A stretch of DNA of 64,000 nucleotides from Gammaproteobacteria bacterium (lineage in GTDB: Bacteria; Pseudomonadota; Gammaproteobacteria; Thiohalobacterales; Thiohalobacteraceae), in contig JAHJQQ010000041.1 of assembly GCA_018819175.1 (NCBI GenBank), positions 1 to 64,000 on the forward strand, written 5' to 3'. Under the pieces are notes generated by a model. That model ran no database searches, was not told where the DNA came from, and was given only the letters and a program-made list of their open reading frames with translations. Every line of letters begins with the position of its first letter. Position 1 is the first letter of the stretch. The position numbers and the translations under genes are program-made. This document shows, in pieces, positions 19,067 to 28,351 of this stretch.

Positions 19067-20549
19067 GATGCACCGTGAGCAATCCATCATAATTACCGTC
19101 CTGCGCGAGGACGTAACCGTTGATGCCCTCCCGCGTCGCATAGACCTGATCTTCATACCACAGCGGAACAACGGGCAAAGTCGCAAGCAAACGTTCCTGC
19201 AGCGCCCTATAAAGAATGACCTGACTGGCCGTATCCTGTACCTGCTCCGCCGCCTCGATTAAGGTATCGACCGTGGCATCCTGGAAATTTCCCCGGTTCG
19301 CGCCCTCAGGCGGCGCTGAGTTGCTGTGAAACACATAACGGAAGATATCCGGCGATTTAATCCCTACCCAGGAGAGACTGTAAAGTTGAAACCGTCCCGC
19401 CTTGATATCACCGTAGAATGTGCCCCAATCGTAGGTCTTGAGCGACACGTCGATACCGACCTTTGCCAGCTGACTCTGAATCACTGTAGCGAGCCGAATA
19501 CGCACCGCGTCACTGGAGGTTTTATAGGTCAGCCGCAGCGGATTGTCCGGTCCATAACCGGCTTCGGCCAGTAGTGCACGGCTCCGTTCCGGATCATAGG
19601 CCACACCCTTGAGTTCCGGATGCCCTACCCAATGATCCGGTGGCAGTAGCGCACCCGCGGGACGTGCGCCCTCGTCCAGAACATATTGGATAATGCGCTC
19701 GCGATTCAAGGCATGAGCGATGGCCAGCCGTACTTCGATCTTGCCGGTATCCTCATCCGCGATATTGAACCCCAGATACGCGAAATTGCTGCCGGTTGCA
19801 CGCCGCACCTGAATTTCCGGATCCTGATTCAGATAGGTAATGAGTTCGGCAGGCAAATCGTTCTGCAACAAGTCCACTTCGCCGCGCATCAGTTTCAGAA
19901 CCCGCACCGTCGCGTCCGGGACCCTGACCACCTCGATGAGCTGCCCGTCTTCCTGACGTTGTAAACGCACAATGCCGGGGCTGGGACGTTCCAGGAACAG
20001 CATCGGACCGCTACCTAGTGGTGTGAACAATTCATCCTTGGCTAATCTCGCCAGACGCTCGGGCAGGATACCAATGACCAGATAACCCGGAAACAATAGA
20101 TCGGGCCGCTGCAGAAAGAAATCCAATGTATCTTCGTCAACCACGTCGATACGCTCGATCAGCGCCAGCGAGGCCCGGTGCGGAGAGCCGTTGGCGGGAT
20201 CGAGGATGAAATCGTAGGTCGCCTTTACATCCCGACTGGTCAGGCGAGTGCCATCATGGAAGGTGCGTCCCTCCGAACCCAGATGAAAACGGTAATAGGT
20301 CGGTGCGAATTGTTCCCAGCTTGCCAAGGCCGCTTTGGGTTGCGTCTGTTCATCGAAATCGACCAGCCGCGCATAAATCAACCGGTTGATCCGTGCCGAC
20401 GTGGCGTCCGTGGTGAAGCGCGGGTCCAGGTTTGCGGCGTCACCGGCAATGGCCAGACGGATTGAATCATGATCCGGCCGTGAACAACCTGACAGGATGC
20501 TGACAATCAGCATCGAGACGAACAGCAAACGCGGCAGTAAAAGGGACAT
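19053..20549 (-). CDS. Oligopeptide-binding ABC lipoprotein (SBP family 5)
   Basis: 498 residues with a lipoprotein signal ending LSGC, so it is exported and anchored by a diacylglyceryl cysteine. Family 5 features include NLDPRFTTDATSARI near the N-terminus and GRTFHDGTRLTSRDVKATYDFI. Such proteins deliver peptides, murein peptides or nickel to DppBC-type permeases. The permeases at 14256-15985 are the obvious partners although they are 3 kb away on the same strand. The end overlaps the L,D-transpeptidase start by 14 bases. Confidence 0.9.
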   Translation of the reverse strand: MSLLLPRLLFVSMLIVSILSGCSRPDHDSIRLAIAGDAANLDPRFTTDATSARINRLIYARLVDFDEQTQPKAALASWEQFAPTYYRFHLGSEGRTFHDGTRLTSRDVKATYDFILDPANGSPHRASLALIERIDVVDEDTLDFFLQRPDLLFPGYLVIGILPERLARLAKDELFTPLGSGPMLFLERPSPGIVRLQRQEDGQLIEVVRVPDATVRVLKLMRGEVDLLQNDLPAELITYLNQDPEIQVRRATGSNFAYLGFNIADEDTGKIEVRLAIAHALNRERIIQYVLDEGARPAGALLPPDHWVGHPELKGVAYDPERSRALLAEAGYGPDNPLRLTYKTSSDAVRIRLATVIQSQLAKVGIDVSLKTYDWGTFYGDIKAGRFQLYSLSWVGIKSPDIFRYVFHSNSAPPEGANRGNFQDATVDTLIEAAEQVQDTASQVILYRALQERLLATLPVVPLWYEDQVYATREGINGYVLAQDGNYDGLLTVHHGEP

Positions 20550-20554
20550 CCAGG

Positions 20555-21037
20555 TTACCAGCTAGAGTAAGGGTGATCGGCCAGGCAGACATTATAGTAA
20601 CGTGGATCTGCTGAAACCTCCGCGCCCAACCAATCGGGACGCACAAAGCTCTCGGCTTCGTCGTTCAATTCGATTTCAGCCACGATCAGTCCGGCATTGG
20701 CGCCGGCGAACACGTCGATCTCCCAGACATGCGCGCCGACCGGGACATGATAACGGGTCTTCTCCACCACCGCGCCGACACACAGATTCGCCAACATTTC
20801 CTCGGCGTCCACCAGCGGCAGCGGATACTCGTATTCCGTGCGACGGATGCCCAGCGTGGCGCTCTTGATATTGAGAAAGGCCCGCACGCCGTCCGTGCGC
20901 ACGCGTACCGAGCTGCGCACGCCGGCATCGCCGGTCACCCGACTGAGATAGCCCTGCTTTAACTGCTGCCCGGCCTCCGCCGCCTCGCGCCAATTGTCAT
21001 TCAGCACCAGGAATTTACGTTCGATTTCGATAGCCAT
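20555..21037 (-). CDS. CYTH-domain triphosphatase
   Basis: 160 residues beginning MAIEIERKFLV, the CYTH signature EIERKF, followed by alternating charged strands (SVRVRTDGVRAFLNIK, YHVPVGAHVWEIDVF, VAEIELNDE) that build the triphosphate tunnel. Short single-domain members are inorganic triphosphatases or adenylate cyclase class IV relatives; inorganic tripolyphosphate is the likeliest substrate. It ends (20555) five bases before the binding-protein gene starts (20549 on the minus strand), suggesting an operon. Confidence 0.85.
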   Translation of the reverse strand: MAIEIERKFLVLNDNWREAAEAGQQLKQGYLSRVTGDAGVRSSVRVRTDGVRAFLNIKSATLGIRRTEYEYPLPLVDAEEMLANLCVGAVVEKTRYHVPVGAHVWEIDVFAGANAGLIVAEIELNDEAESFVRPDWLGAEVSADPRYYNVCLADHPYSSW

Positions 21038-21156
21038 GATGCGACATGGTACGGCAGCCGGCGTGGTTGTGGTAGGACGTTAAGCTGAAATGCCAGCGAT
21101 AACAACAACAGCACCTGGGTACCAGAGCCTACCGGCTTGGAGCCAATAACTCCCGT

Positions 21157-21600
21157 TCATGACCGCAGCTTGTCGCCATCGGTCCGTTCGGCCTGATGCA
21201 TCCTTAATCTTACTCGCAGGCGCCGAAACGCCGGTTCCGGCAGCTCATCCGGAAACAGGGGGATATGACGCAGCCGTCGTGAATTAATCGGCCGCAGAGG
21301 CAGAATAACCAGCCAGGTTTGTACGAACGCTATCCCTTCCAGCTGAGCACTGACTGCGATGCCGTTCTCATACAGCGTCCATTGATCATCACTCCGCCAC
21401 AACAGTGTGAGCGGTGATGCAGTGCGTGTGCGATACAGGCTCAACATCAGACAGGCCAGGACAACGGTTATCAACCAAGGCGATTGCAACAGGGGTAAGG
21501 TTGTAAGGACGGCAAGATGCGTCAACCAACGCCAAATGCGACGCCGGCGTGTCGGTTGTATATCAAGTCGCAGCGGCGCCGCGAATACGTTGGACGACAT
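21157..21600 (-). CDS. ygfX: YgfX/CptA-like membrane protein
   Basis: 147 residues from ATG 21600, which starts inside the end of sdhE. Two adjacent hydrophobic helices (WLTHLAVLTTLPLLQ, WLITVVLACLMLSLY) are followed by a soluble C-terminal region. Position right after sdhE and the two-helix pattern match YgfX, once proposed as a toxin of the CptAB system. The longer frame to 21717 is the shadow of sdhE and was not used. Confidence 0.72.
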   Translation of the reverse strand: MSSNVFAAPLRLDIQPTRRRRIWRWLTHLAVLTTLPLLQSPWLITVVLACLMLSLYRTRTASPLTLLWRSDDQWTLYENGIAVSAQLEGIAFVQTWLVILPLRPINSRRLRHIPLFPDELPEPAFRRLRVRLRMHQAERTDGDKLRS

Positions 21601-21826
21601 CGGCGACTTCCTTGTCGCTGGGGCGTTGACGACCGAGCAACCATTCCAGGAGCACGGCGTCGGGGCTATCCAATAAGCGCAGAAAGGCCTGTGCGCCGGT
21701 GGCATCCAGATCGGCATAACCCGTATCCAGAAACTGCAGCAACAGCAGATCCAGCTCGCGCATCCCGCGCCGGCACTGCCAACGCAACCGGTTAATTTCA
21801 GTAGCGTCTGGTAGCACCTGCATCAC
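21563..21826 (-). CDS. sdhE: FAD assembly factor SdhE
   Basis: 87 residues with the family motif RRGMRELDLLL near residues 19-29; its RGMRE residues contact the flavoprotein. SdhE promotes covalent attachment of FAD to SdhA. It overlaps sdhB by four bases (ATGA) at the end of the succinate dehydrogenase operon, as expected. Confidence 0.92.
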   Translation of the reverse strand: MMQVLPDATEINRLRWQCRRGMRELDLLLLQFLDTGYADLDATGAQAFLRLLDSPDAVLLEWLLGRQRPSDKEVADVVQRIRGAAAT

Positions 21827-22524
21827 ATCGACCGCTTCAGCATCAATTCTTTGATGTGGCCGATAGCGCGGGTCGGGTTGAGTCCCTTGGGGCAGACCTC
21901 GACACAGTTCATAATGGTATGACAGCGGAATAACTTGAACGGGCCTTCGAGTTCATCGAGGCGCACATCGGTCGCCTGATCACGACTGTCGGCAAGAAAA
22001 CGCCAGGATTGCAGCAATGCCGCCGGACCCAGAAATTTATCCGGGTTCCACCAGAAGGACGGACAACTGGTGGAACAGCAGGCGCAGAGGATGCATTCGT
22101 ACAAACCGTCGAGCTTATCCCGGTCGGCCGGCGATTGCAGACGCTCGACCTCCGGCTCGGGATCATTATTGATGAGATAGGGTTTGGCGGTACGGTATTG
22201 GGTATAGAACTGTGTCAGATCCACGATCAGATCGCGAATCACCGGCAGCCCCGGCAACGGGCGCAATTCAATCGGTGATTTCAACTGGGCCAGCGGCGTG
22301 ACACAGGCCAAACCGTTTCGACCATTGATGTTCATGCCATCCGATCCGCACACGCCTTCCTGACAGGAGCGCCGGAAACTCAGTGTTTCATCCTGCGCTT
22401 TCAGCTCCAGCAAGGCGTCCAGCAGCATCCAGCCCGGTTGCAGCTGGTCTTCACCCAGTTCGTAATCCTGCATGTAGGGCTTGCTGTCTTTATCCGGATC
22501 GAAACGGTAGATGGAAAATTTCAT
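21823..22524 (-). CDS. sdhB: Succinate dehydrogenase iron-sulfur subunit
   Basis: 233 residues. The [2Fe-2S] ligands are in CQEGVCGSDGMNINGRNGLAC, seen around residues 55-75. The [4Fe-4S] and [3Fe-4S] clusters are in CILCACCSTSCP and CHTIMNCVEVCPKGLNP. The length equals the usual size (E. coli 238). It transfers electrons from SdhA to quinone through the membrane anchors SdhC and SdhD. A 130-base gap with a repeat separates it from sdhA. Confidence 0.97.
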   Translation of the reverse strand: MKFSIYRFDPDKDSKPYMQDYELGEDQLQPGWMLLDALLELKAQDETLSFRRSCQEGVCGSDGMNINGRNGLACVTPLAQLKSPIELRPLPGLPVIRDLIVDLTQFYTQYRTAKPYLINNDPEPEVERLQSPADRDKLDGLYECILCACCSTSCPSFWWNPDKFLGPAALLQSWRFLADSRDQATDVRLDELEGPFKLFRCHTIMNCVEVCPKGLNPTRAIGHIKELMLKRSM

Positions 22525-22538
22525 AAAATCAGGTCCGA

Positions 22539-22649
22539 GGTGCTAGGCGCTAGGGCCAAGGTTGTTAAAGAGGTTCCGTTAAACCGCGTGTAAGTAGACA
22601 TCACTGAACATTCAGCCCCCTCGCCCCTAGAACCTAGCGCCTAGTACCT
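22539..22649. repeat. Inverted CTAGGCGCTAGG repeat element between sdhA and sdhB
   Basis: The ends read GGTGCTAGGCGCTAGG near 22540 and, inverted, CCTAGCGCCTAGTACC near 22633. About 75 bases lie between them. It fills the sdhA-sdhB gap inside the operon, where it must be transcribed and would form a hairpin. Confidence 0.65.
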
Positions 22650-22654
22650 ATTAT

Positions 22655-24418
22655 CTAATATACCCGTGGCTTAGGCGGGAAAGTATCGACCGTGACCGGT
22701 TTGAGGCGCACCGGTTTGTAGTCCATACGCCGTCCCTCTTTATAGAACAGACTATGGCGCATCCATTGAGCGTCATCACGATCCGGATGATCGACCCGTG
22801 AATGGGCGCCGCGGCTTTCACGGCGCTCCAATGCGGACTTGACCGTCGCCAGCGCGATATCCATCAGATTCTCCAACTCCAGGGCCTCGATGCGCGCGGT
22901 ATTGAAAACCTTGCTGTGATCCTTGATATAGGCGTTCTGCAGGCGCTGTTCCAGTTCGATGACCTTATCGACACCTTGCTGAAGGATTGTCTCGTTGCGG
23001 AACACACCACAATATTTTTCCATACAGGTTTGCAGCTCGCGTTTAAGACCATCGATCGTCTCACTGCCCTCACGGCGATCCCAGCGCGTCAGCCGCGCCA
23101 TGGCCTGTTCCACGCTGTCATCGTTCAGCGCCCGGTGGTAACGGGTCTCTTTCAAATGCTCGATAATGTGATTGGCCGCGGCGCGACCGAACACCAGGAT
23201 ATCCAGCAGCGAGTTGCCACCCAAGCGATTGGCACCGTGCACCGATACGCAGGCACATTCACCCGCGGCATACAGACCCAGCACTGGCTCTTCCGGGCCG
23301 TTGTGTTCCGGGACCACAACCTGGCCATAGCGGTTGGTCGGGATGCCGCCCATGGTGTAATGCGCGGTCGGATAGACCGGAATCGGCGTCTCGGCGGGGT
23401 CCATGTAGAGAAAGGTCTTGACCGTCTCGCGGATGCCCGGCAAACGCTTGGAAACAACATCCACGCCAAGATGATCCAGCTTCAGCAACACATGATCTTT
23501 TTGCGGACCACAGCCACGACCTTCCTGCACCTCGGTGTAAATGGCGCGGCTGACCACATCACGACTGGCAAGATCTTTCGCCTTCGGCGCATAGCGTTCC
23601 ATGAACCGCTCGCCTTCACCGTTGAGCAGATAACCGCCCTCGCCGCGCGCACCCTCGGTGATGAGCATGCCCTTGCCGGCAATGCCGGTGGGGTGAAACT
23701 GGAAGAACTCCATGTCCTGCAGCGGTATCCCGGCGCGCAGGGCCATGGCCATGCCATCGCCGGTATTGATGAGCGCATTGGTGTTGGTGCGGAACAGCTG
23801 CCCCGCCCCGCCGGTGGCCAGCAAGGTCGTTTTGGACTCGATGACCAGCGGCTCGCCGGTCGCTATTTCCAATACCAGCGCGCCAAGCACATTGCCCTCG
23901 GCATCGCGCAGGAGATCGATGGCGAAATACTCATCGAAGAAATGCGTGCGCGCGCGGATATTCTGCTGATACAGGGAATGCAGAATGGCATGCCCGGTAC
24001 GATCGGCCGCGGCACAGGTGCGCGCCGCCTGCTCGCCACCGAAATTGCGGCTCTGACCGCCAAAGGCACGCTGATAAATCTTGCCATTGTCCAGACGTGA
24101 AAACGGGACACCCATGTGTTCGAGCTCATACACTACGCGCGGTGCCGCGCGACACATGTATTCAATGGCATCCTGATCGCCGAGGTAATCGCTGCCCTTG
24201 ACGGTATCGAACATGTGCCAGTGCCAATTGTCGGGCAAGACATTGGCCAGGGCGGCGTTCACTCCGCCTTGCGCCGCCACGGTGTGTGAGCGGGTCGGAA
24301 ACACCTTGGAGACCACGGCTACGTGCGCTTCGGCCTGCGCCAACTGGAGGGCGGCACGCAAACCACCGCCGCCGGCACCGATAATCAATGTGTCGAACTT
24401 ACGACGCGGAATAGTCAT
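22655..24418 (-). CDS. sdhA: Succinate dehydrogenase flavoprotein subunit
   Basis: 587 residues from ATG 24418, equal in length to E. coli SdhA. The FAD dinucleotide fold GAGGGGLRAAL starts near residue 13 and the covalent FAD histidine lies in RSHTVAAQGGVNAAL. The substrate-side arginine and histidine regions (HPTGIAGKG, TEGARGEGGYL) are intact. The start overlaps the sdhD stop (ATGA). The frame extends 216 bases further upstream through sdhD and should not be used as the start. Confidence 0.97.
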   Translation of the reverse strand: MTIPRRKFDTLIIGAGGGGLRAALQLAQAEAHVAVVSKVFPTRSHTVAAQGGVNAALANVLPDNWHWHMFDTVKGSDYLGDQDAIEYMCRAAPRVVYELEHMGVPFSRLDNGKIYQRAFGGQSRNFGGEQAARTCAAADRTGHAILHSLYQQNIRARTHFFDEYFAIDLLRDAEGNVLGALVLEIATGEPLVIESKTTLLATGGAGQLFRTNTNALINTGDGMAMALRAGIPLQDMEFFQFHPTGIAGKGMLITEGARGEGGYLLNGEGERFMERYAPKAKDLASRDVVSRAIYTEVQEGRGCGPQKDHVLLKLDHLGVDVVSKRLPGIRETVKTFLYMDPAETPIPVYPTAHYTMGGIPTNRYGQVVVPEHNGPEEPVLGLYAAGECACVSVHGANRLGGNSLLDILVFGRAAANHIIEHLKETRYHRALNDDSVEQAMARLTRWDRREGSETIDGLKRELQTCMEKYCGVFRNETILQQGVDKVIELEQRLQNAYIKDHSKVFNTARIEALELENLMDIALATVKSALERRESRGAHSRVDHPDRDDAQWMRHSLFYKEGRRMDYKPVRLKPVTVDTFPPKPRVY

Positions 24419-24768
24419 TGCGTCGCTCCACGCAAAACAGCGATAAACAGAACCCGCAGCGACCAGAGGCCACAGCCGGTCAGGGTCAGGGCCACGACCA
24501 TGAATAATGCAATGCGCAGCCCCGTGTGCTGGACATAGTCCATAATCACGTCGCGGATGCCGACCCAGGCATGGATAAGTATCGAAAGAATAAACAGACC
24601 CGTGGTGAGATTGACCAACGGATCGGCAATCCAACCCTGCCAGTCGGCGAAGTCCTGCACCGGGTAGGTATAGAAATACTGCAGCAGATAGGCCAGGAAC
24701 AGCAGCATGTACAACGCCGTGATGCGTTGCAACAGCCAGGCGCGCAGTCCATGCGCCTGCCGGCTCAC
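24415..24768 (-). CDS. sdhD: Succinate dehydrogenase membrane anchor SdhD
   Basis: 117 residues with three hydrophobic helices. HAWVGIRDVIMDYV carries the conserved His-Arg-Asp region near the quinone and haem site. It overlaps sdhC by four bases and sdhA by four, so the whole block is translationally coupled. Confidence 0.92.
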   Translation of the reverse strand: MSRQAHGLRAWLLQRITALYMLLFLAYLLQYFYTYPVQDFADWQGWIADPLVNLTTGLFILSILIHAWVGIRDVIMDYVQHTGLRIALFMVVALTLTGCGLWSLRVLFIAVLRGATQ

Positions 24769-25145
24769 CAGATGCTCCAGAGAAACAGCAGCGCCAGTAG
24801 TGGCGCGGCGATATTCACTGCCAGAGCCGAAGCACGCGCGGTCGATTTAAGCACACCCACGTCCACGTCAATCAGCAGAAACCGCAATCCCGCGAGGGCA
24901 TGATGAAAAATCGACCAGGCCAACACCACTTGCACGAGACGCAGCAGCGGCGATGACAGTAGTGCGGCGGCCTGCTCAAAACCCGCTTGGCCCTGCAAGG
25001 AGAGATCCAGCAGAAACGCGGCCAGAGGCAAGCTGAGGAAGAGAAAGATACCGGAGACACGGTGTCCGATAGACGCGACCGCGCCGACGGGCATGCGGAT
25101 CAGTAGAAGATTGAGGAACTTTGGCCTTGACGCAGTGTGTGGCAT
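24765..25145 (-). CDS. sdhC: Succinate dehydrogenase cytochrome b556 subunit SdhC
   Basis: 126 residues, three helices. SIGHRVSGIFLFL and FHHALAGLRFLLID are the family motifs, the second holding the haem histidine. It is the first gene of the operon sdhCDAB-sdhE-ygfX on the minus strand, divergent from ygfZ. Confidence 0.93.
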   Translation of the reverse strand: MPHTASRPKFLNLLLIRMPVGAVASIGHRVSGIFLFLSLPLAAFLLDLSLQGQAGFEQAAALLSSPLLRLVQVVLAWSIFHHALAGLRFLLIDVDVGVLKSTARASALAVNIAAPLLALLFLWSIW

Positions 25146-25200
25146 AACCGACCTGAATAAGGTTTCGCGTGTTTATAACACCGTGCGCAGGGTTATGCCA
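25140..25200. promoter_or_regulatory. Inverted repeat over the sdhC start, shared sdhC/ygfZ region
   Basis: TGGCATAACC (25140-25149) is matched by GGTTATGCCA (25191-25200). The left arm contains the sdhC start codon. It could be an operator or an mRNA hairpin masking the start; no known regulator consensus was recognised. Confidence 0.35.
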
Positions 25201-25285
25201 GCCTGTGTTACCACAACCACTGTCAGGCTGACACGCACGCGTGGATTGACTACCATTGCGCGGATAGCTGCGGGGGGATTTAAAG

Positions 25286-26335
25286 ATGAACAGTGCATGG
25301 GAAACTTTTTTGCAGAATAACGGCGCCGAGTTCGATGGCGGGCAAACGGTCGTCAGTTTCGGTTCGCTCCGGCGTGAACTGAGCATGGCACTGACCGGCA
25401 CCGTGTTCGCCGACCTCTCCCAGTTGGGAATACTGGCCGTGCGGGGCAAGGATGCGGCAACCTTTCTGCAGGGGCAGTGCACCAATGATGTCGTGAATCT
25501 CGCAGAGTCTCATAGCCAACTGAATGGCATCTGCAGCCCCAAGGGCCGTTTCCTGGCAACCTTCCGCGTGTTCCGCGATGGCGAGGGATATCTGCTGAGC
25601 ATGCCGCGACAGATGTTGGAAGGCGTCGCCAAGCGTCTGCAGATGTTCATTATGCGCAGTGCCGTGATCCTGACAGACGCCAGCGACCAGAGCATCAGGC
25701 TGGGCGTTTCCGGTCCAGCGGCCATGACCGAACTCTCCGCATTGATCAGCAGCCTGCCCTCCGCCGTCGATGAAGTCGTGCGCTCGGGTGAATACACTGT
25801 CGTGCAAATTCCCGGTGTGCAGCCACGCTTCGAAGTGCATGGTCCCATCGCCGCCATGCAGAAACTCTGGGAAACGCTGAATGTCCGCGCCGCGCCGGTG
25901 GGCACTTCGGCCTGGCAGTTACTGGATATCCTGGCGGGTCTACCGGTGATCACGCCGGAAACCACTGATGCCTTTGTCCCGCAGATGGTGAACTATCAAT
26001 TGATCGGCGGCGTGAGTTTCAAAAAGGGCTGTTACACGGGTCAGGAGGTTGTGGCCCGCATGCAGTATCTTGGCAAACTGAAACGCCAGATGTATCTGGC
26101 TAAAATTCAGAGCGACGCCGCGCCACAACCGGGCAATGATCTCTACAGTCCAGCCGATAAAGAACAGAGTGCCGGCAAGATCGTCTCTGCCGAGCCACAT
26201 CCGGACGGGGGTTACATGGTCTTGGCGGTTATTCAGATAGCCAGCCAGGAGGCAGGGCCGCTGCATCTGGGGAGTAGCGAAGGACCGGTACTGGAGTTTG
26301 CCGAACTGCCGTATGCGCTAGCTACGCCGGCCTGA
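25286..26335 (+). CDS. ygfZ: Folate-binding protein YgfZ
   Basis: A 349-residue member of the GcvT-like family that acts with tetrahydrofolate in repair or assembly of some iron-sulfur enzymes. The strictly conserved motif KGCYTGQEVVARMQYLGK is at about residues 247-264. A strong GGGGGG purine tract precedes the start. It is divergent from the succinate dehydrogenase operon, itself a user of iron-sulfur clusters. Confidence 0.95.
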   Translation: MNSAWETFLQNNGAEFDGGQTVVSFGSLRRELSMALTGTVFADLSQLGILAVRGKDAATFLQGQCTNDVVNLAESHSQLNGICSPKGRFLATFRVFRDGEGYLLSMPRQMLEGVAKRLQMFIMRSAVILTDASDQSIRLGVSGPAAMTELSALISSLPSAVDEVVRSGEYTVVQIPGVQPRFEVHGPIAAMQKLWETLNVRAAPVGTSAWQLLDILAGLPVITPETTDAFVPQMVNYQLIGGVSFKKGCYTGQEVVARMQYLGKLKRQMYLAKIQSDAAPQPGNDLYSPADKEQSAGKIVSAEPHPDGGYMVLAVIQIASQEAGPLHLGSSEGPVLEFAELPYALATPA

Positions 26336-26339
26336 CCAT

Positions 26340-26367
26340 CGTCATACCGGCTAATGCCGGAATGACG
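26340..26367. repeat. ATTCCGGC-family single palindrome between convergent genes
   Basis: CGTCATACCGG and CCGGAATGACG face each other around CTAATG. It is the short, one-palindrome form of the repeat at 18385. It starts five bases after the ygfZ stop and ends 14 before the stop of the facing gene, so it probably acts as a bidirectional transcript end. Confidence 0.75.
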
Positions 26368-26380
26368 ATTGGGCAACTAC

Positions 26381-28351
26381 TCAACCAACGTCGCTGGTCT
26401 TTACTATTTGCGGAAGTATCCAGCGGGTGTTTTCCAGGAAACGCGTAAATTCGTCTGCCGGTTGCGGACGACCTATGTAATAACCCTGCGCCATATCGCA
26501 GCCCATATCGCGTAATAAATTTAACGACACTTCGTTCTCGACACCTTCAGCGATTACAGCAAGACCCAGATTGTGCGCGAGATCCACCGTGGAACGCACG
26601 ATCACGGCATCGTCGCGATCATCCACCATGTCCTTGACAAAGGATCTATCGATTTTGAGTTCGCCAACCGGCAGCTTTCTCAAACGACTAAGCGAAGAAT
26701 GACCGGTTCCAAAGTCGTCTATGGAGAACTGCACGCCCTGTTCACGCAACCGTGCCAACACACCACTGACCCTGGCATGTTCGCTCAAGAACACACTTTC
26801 CGTGATTTCCAGTATCAGACAGGACGGCGGTACATCGCTGCGTTTCAGCAAGGAAACCAACTGCACCGGGAACTGCGGATCCAGCAGACTTTCCATAGAC
26901 AGATTCACGGCCACTGTCAGGTCAATACCCGCTGCATGCCAGTGCGCACACTGTTGTAACGCATGCTCAATAGCCCAGACCGTAAAAGGTCTAATCAGGC
27001 CCGTCTGTTCCATAATGGGGATGAATTCATCCGGTGGCACGAAACCGCGCTTGTTATGCGGCCAGCGGGCCAGCGCCTCGGCGCCGTAGAGCGTGCCGGT
27101 ACGCAGATCAACCTTAGGTTGATAATACAATTCCAGTTCTCTATTGATCAGGGCTTGACGCAAATCTCCCACCAGGGTCAGGCGGCCCGGCTGATGCTCA
27201 TCCGTATTCGCATCATAAATCTCAAAGCCATAGCGGGACCGTTTTGCGGCGTACATGGCAATATCCGCATGCTTCAATAATGTGCTGACGTCCATGCCAT
27301 GCATTGGATAAACTGAGATGCCGATACTGGCGGACACTGACAGACGTATACCATTGAGCTCGAACTCCGCATCAAGCGCCTCCAGCAATGAGCTGGCCAG
27401 ATGACTCGCCATATCGCCGTCCGCATTGGGGATGATCACGGCGAATTCATCACCACCCAACCGGCCAACCGTGTCAGAATGACGAAGCACCTCGGAGAAG
27501 CGTGTGGCGACCTGAATAATCAGTTGATCGCCCGCCTCGTGCCCTAAACTGTCATTCACCTCTTTGAAACGGTCGAGATCGACCATCAACACGGCAACTT
27601 TCTTTTTCTCCCGCTCCGCGACGAATAGCGCCTGTTTTAAACGGTCTTGCAGCAAAGTCCGATTCGGTAGCTGCGTGAGCTGATCATAGAGCGCCTGGTG
27701 TTCCAGTTCATTATTGATACTGATGAGATCATTGTTCAGTTGGCGTAATTCGATCTGATAGGTCTCAGCATGCAGCTTGGCTTCCTTGAGTGCTGCATAA
27801 GAGATGGCGTTTTCGATGGCGATGCTCACATGACCCGCGAACAAAGACAGCAGATTCAAATCCTGACGGGTGAAATCACCACCGCCGAGTTTGTTGATAC
27901 CGGCCAGGCCACCCAGAAACCGCCCCCTGCCGATCATGGGCACCAGGATCAGCGTCCCGGCTTCACTCTCCCAACGGTTGCGTTCGATGGGTTCCAGTTC
28001 GTCCAGGACGCCACGCCACCAGGGGCGCTTATGCCGCCATACCCAACCACAGACACCGAAATCCAAGGGTAGACTCTGACCAACAATTTCATCGGCATTG
28101 ATGCCCGCACCCGCACGATAGGTGTACTGCTCAGCATTGTCGTCCAGGACCGGTATCAGCAGCGTCTCTGCCTGAATCAATTCTCGGGCACGTTCCGCCA
28201 CTAATTCGAAGACTTTCGAAAGATCGAGCTCACCGCCCACGGCAGTAACTGTTTCCTTAAGCAGCACAATTTCGCGCTCACGCAAACGCAACTCCGTTTC
28301 CAGATCGTGGAGTCGCTGTTCTTGAGCGTTACCTGACTGCAGCTGGGTCAC
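26381..28351 (-). CDS. Cytoplasmic GAF-GGDEF-EAL cyclic-di-GMP protein
   Basis: 656 residues, no membrane segment. An N-terminal helical region of about 40 residues leads into a GAF sensor domain (about 40-190), then GGDEF at 299-303 with an RxxD inhibitory site (RHSD) before it, then an EAL domain starting GAEALARW. EITES, IDDFGTG and ELKIDRSFV are all intact, so both activities are possible. Its GGDEF-EAL part resembles that of the 16435 gene closely, but the sensory modules differ completely. Confidence 0.93.
   Translation of the reverse strand: MTQLQSGNAQEQRLHDLETELRLREREIVLLKETVTAVGGELDLSKVFELVAERARELIQAETLLIPVLDDNAEQYTYRAGAGINADEIVGQSLPLDFGVCGWVWRHKRPWWRGVLDELEPIERNRWESEAGTLILVPMIGRGRFLGGLAGINKLGGGDFTRQDLNLLSLFAGHVSIAIENAISYAALKEAKLHAETYQIELRQLNNDLISINNELEHQALYDQLTQLPNRTLLQDRLKQALFVAEREKKKVAVLMVDLDRFKEVNDSLGHEAGDQLIIQVATRFSEVLRHSDTVGRLGGDEFAVIIPNADGDMASHLASSLLEALDAEFELNGIRLSVSASIGISVYPMHGMDVSTLLKHADIAMYAAKRSRYGFEIYDANTDEHQPGRLTLVGDLRQALINRELELYYQPKVDLRTGTLYGAEALARWPHNKRGFVPPDEFIPIMEQTGLIRPFTVWAIEHALQQCAHWHAAGIDLTVAVNLSMESLLDPQFPVQLVSLLKRSDVPPSCLILEITESVFLSEHARVSGVLARLREQGVQFSIDDFGTGHSSLSRLRKLPVGELKIDRSFVKDMVDDRDDAVIVRSTVDLAHNLGLAVIAEGVENEVSLNLLRDMGCDMAQGYYIGRPQPADEFTRFLENTRWILPQIVKTSDVG

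Noticed and set aside
21601..21717. Longer ygfX start
   Set aside because: The extra residues overlap sdhE and read as a shadow of its codons.
22802..24100. 432-codon frame opposite sdhA
   Set aside because: sdhA is complete on the other strand with all motifs; the opposite frame is a compositional shadow.
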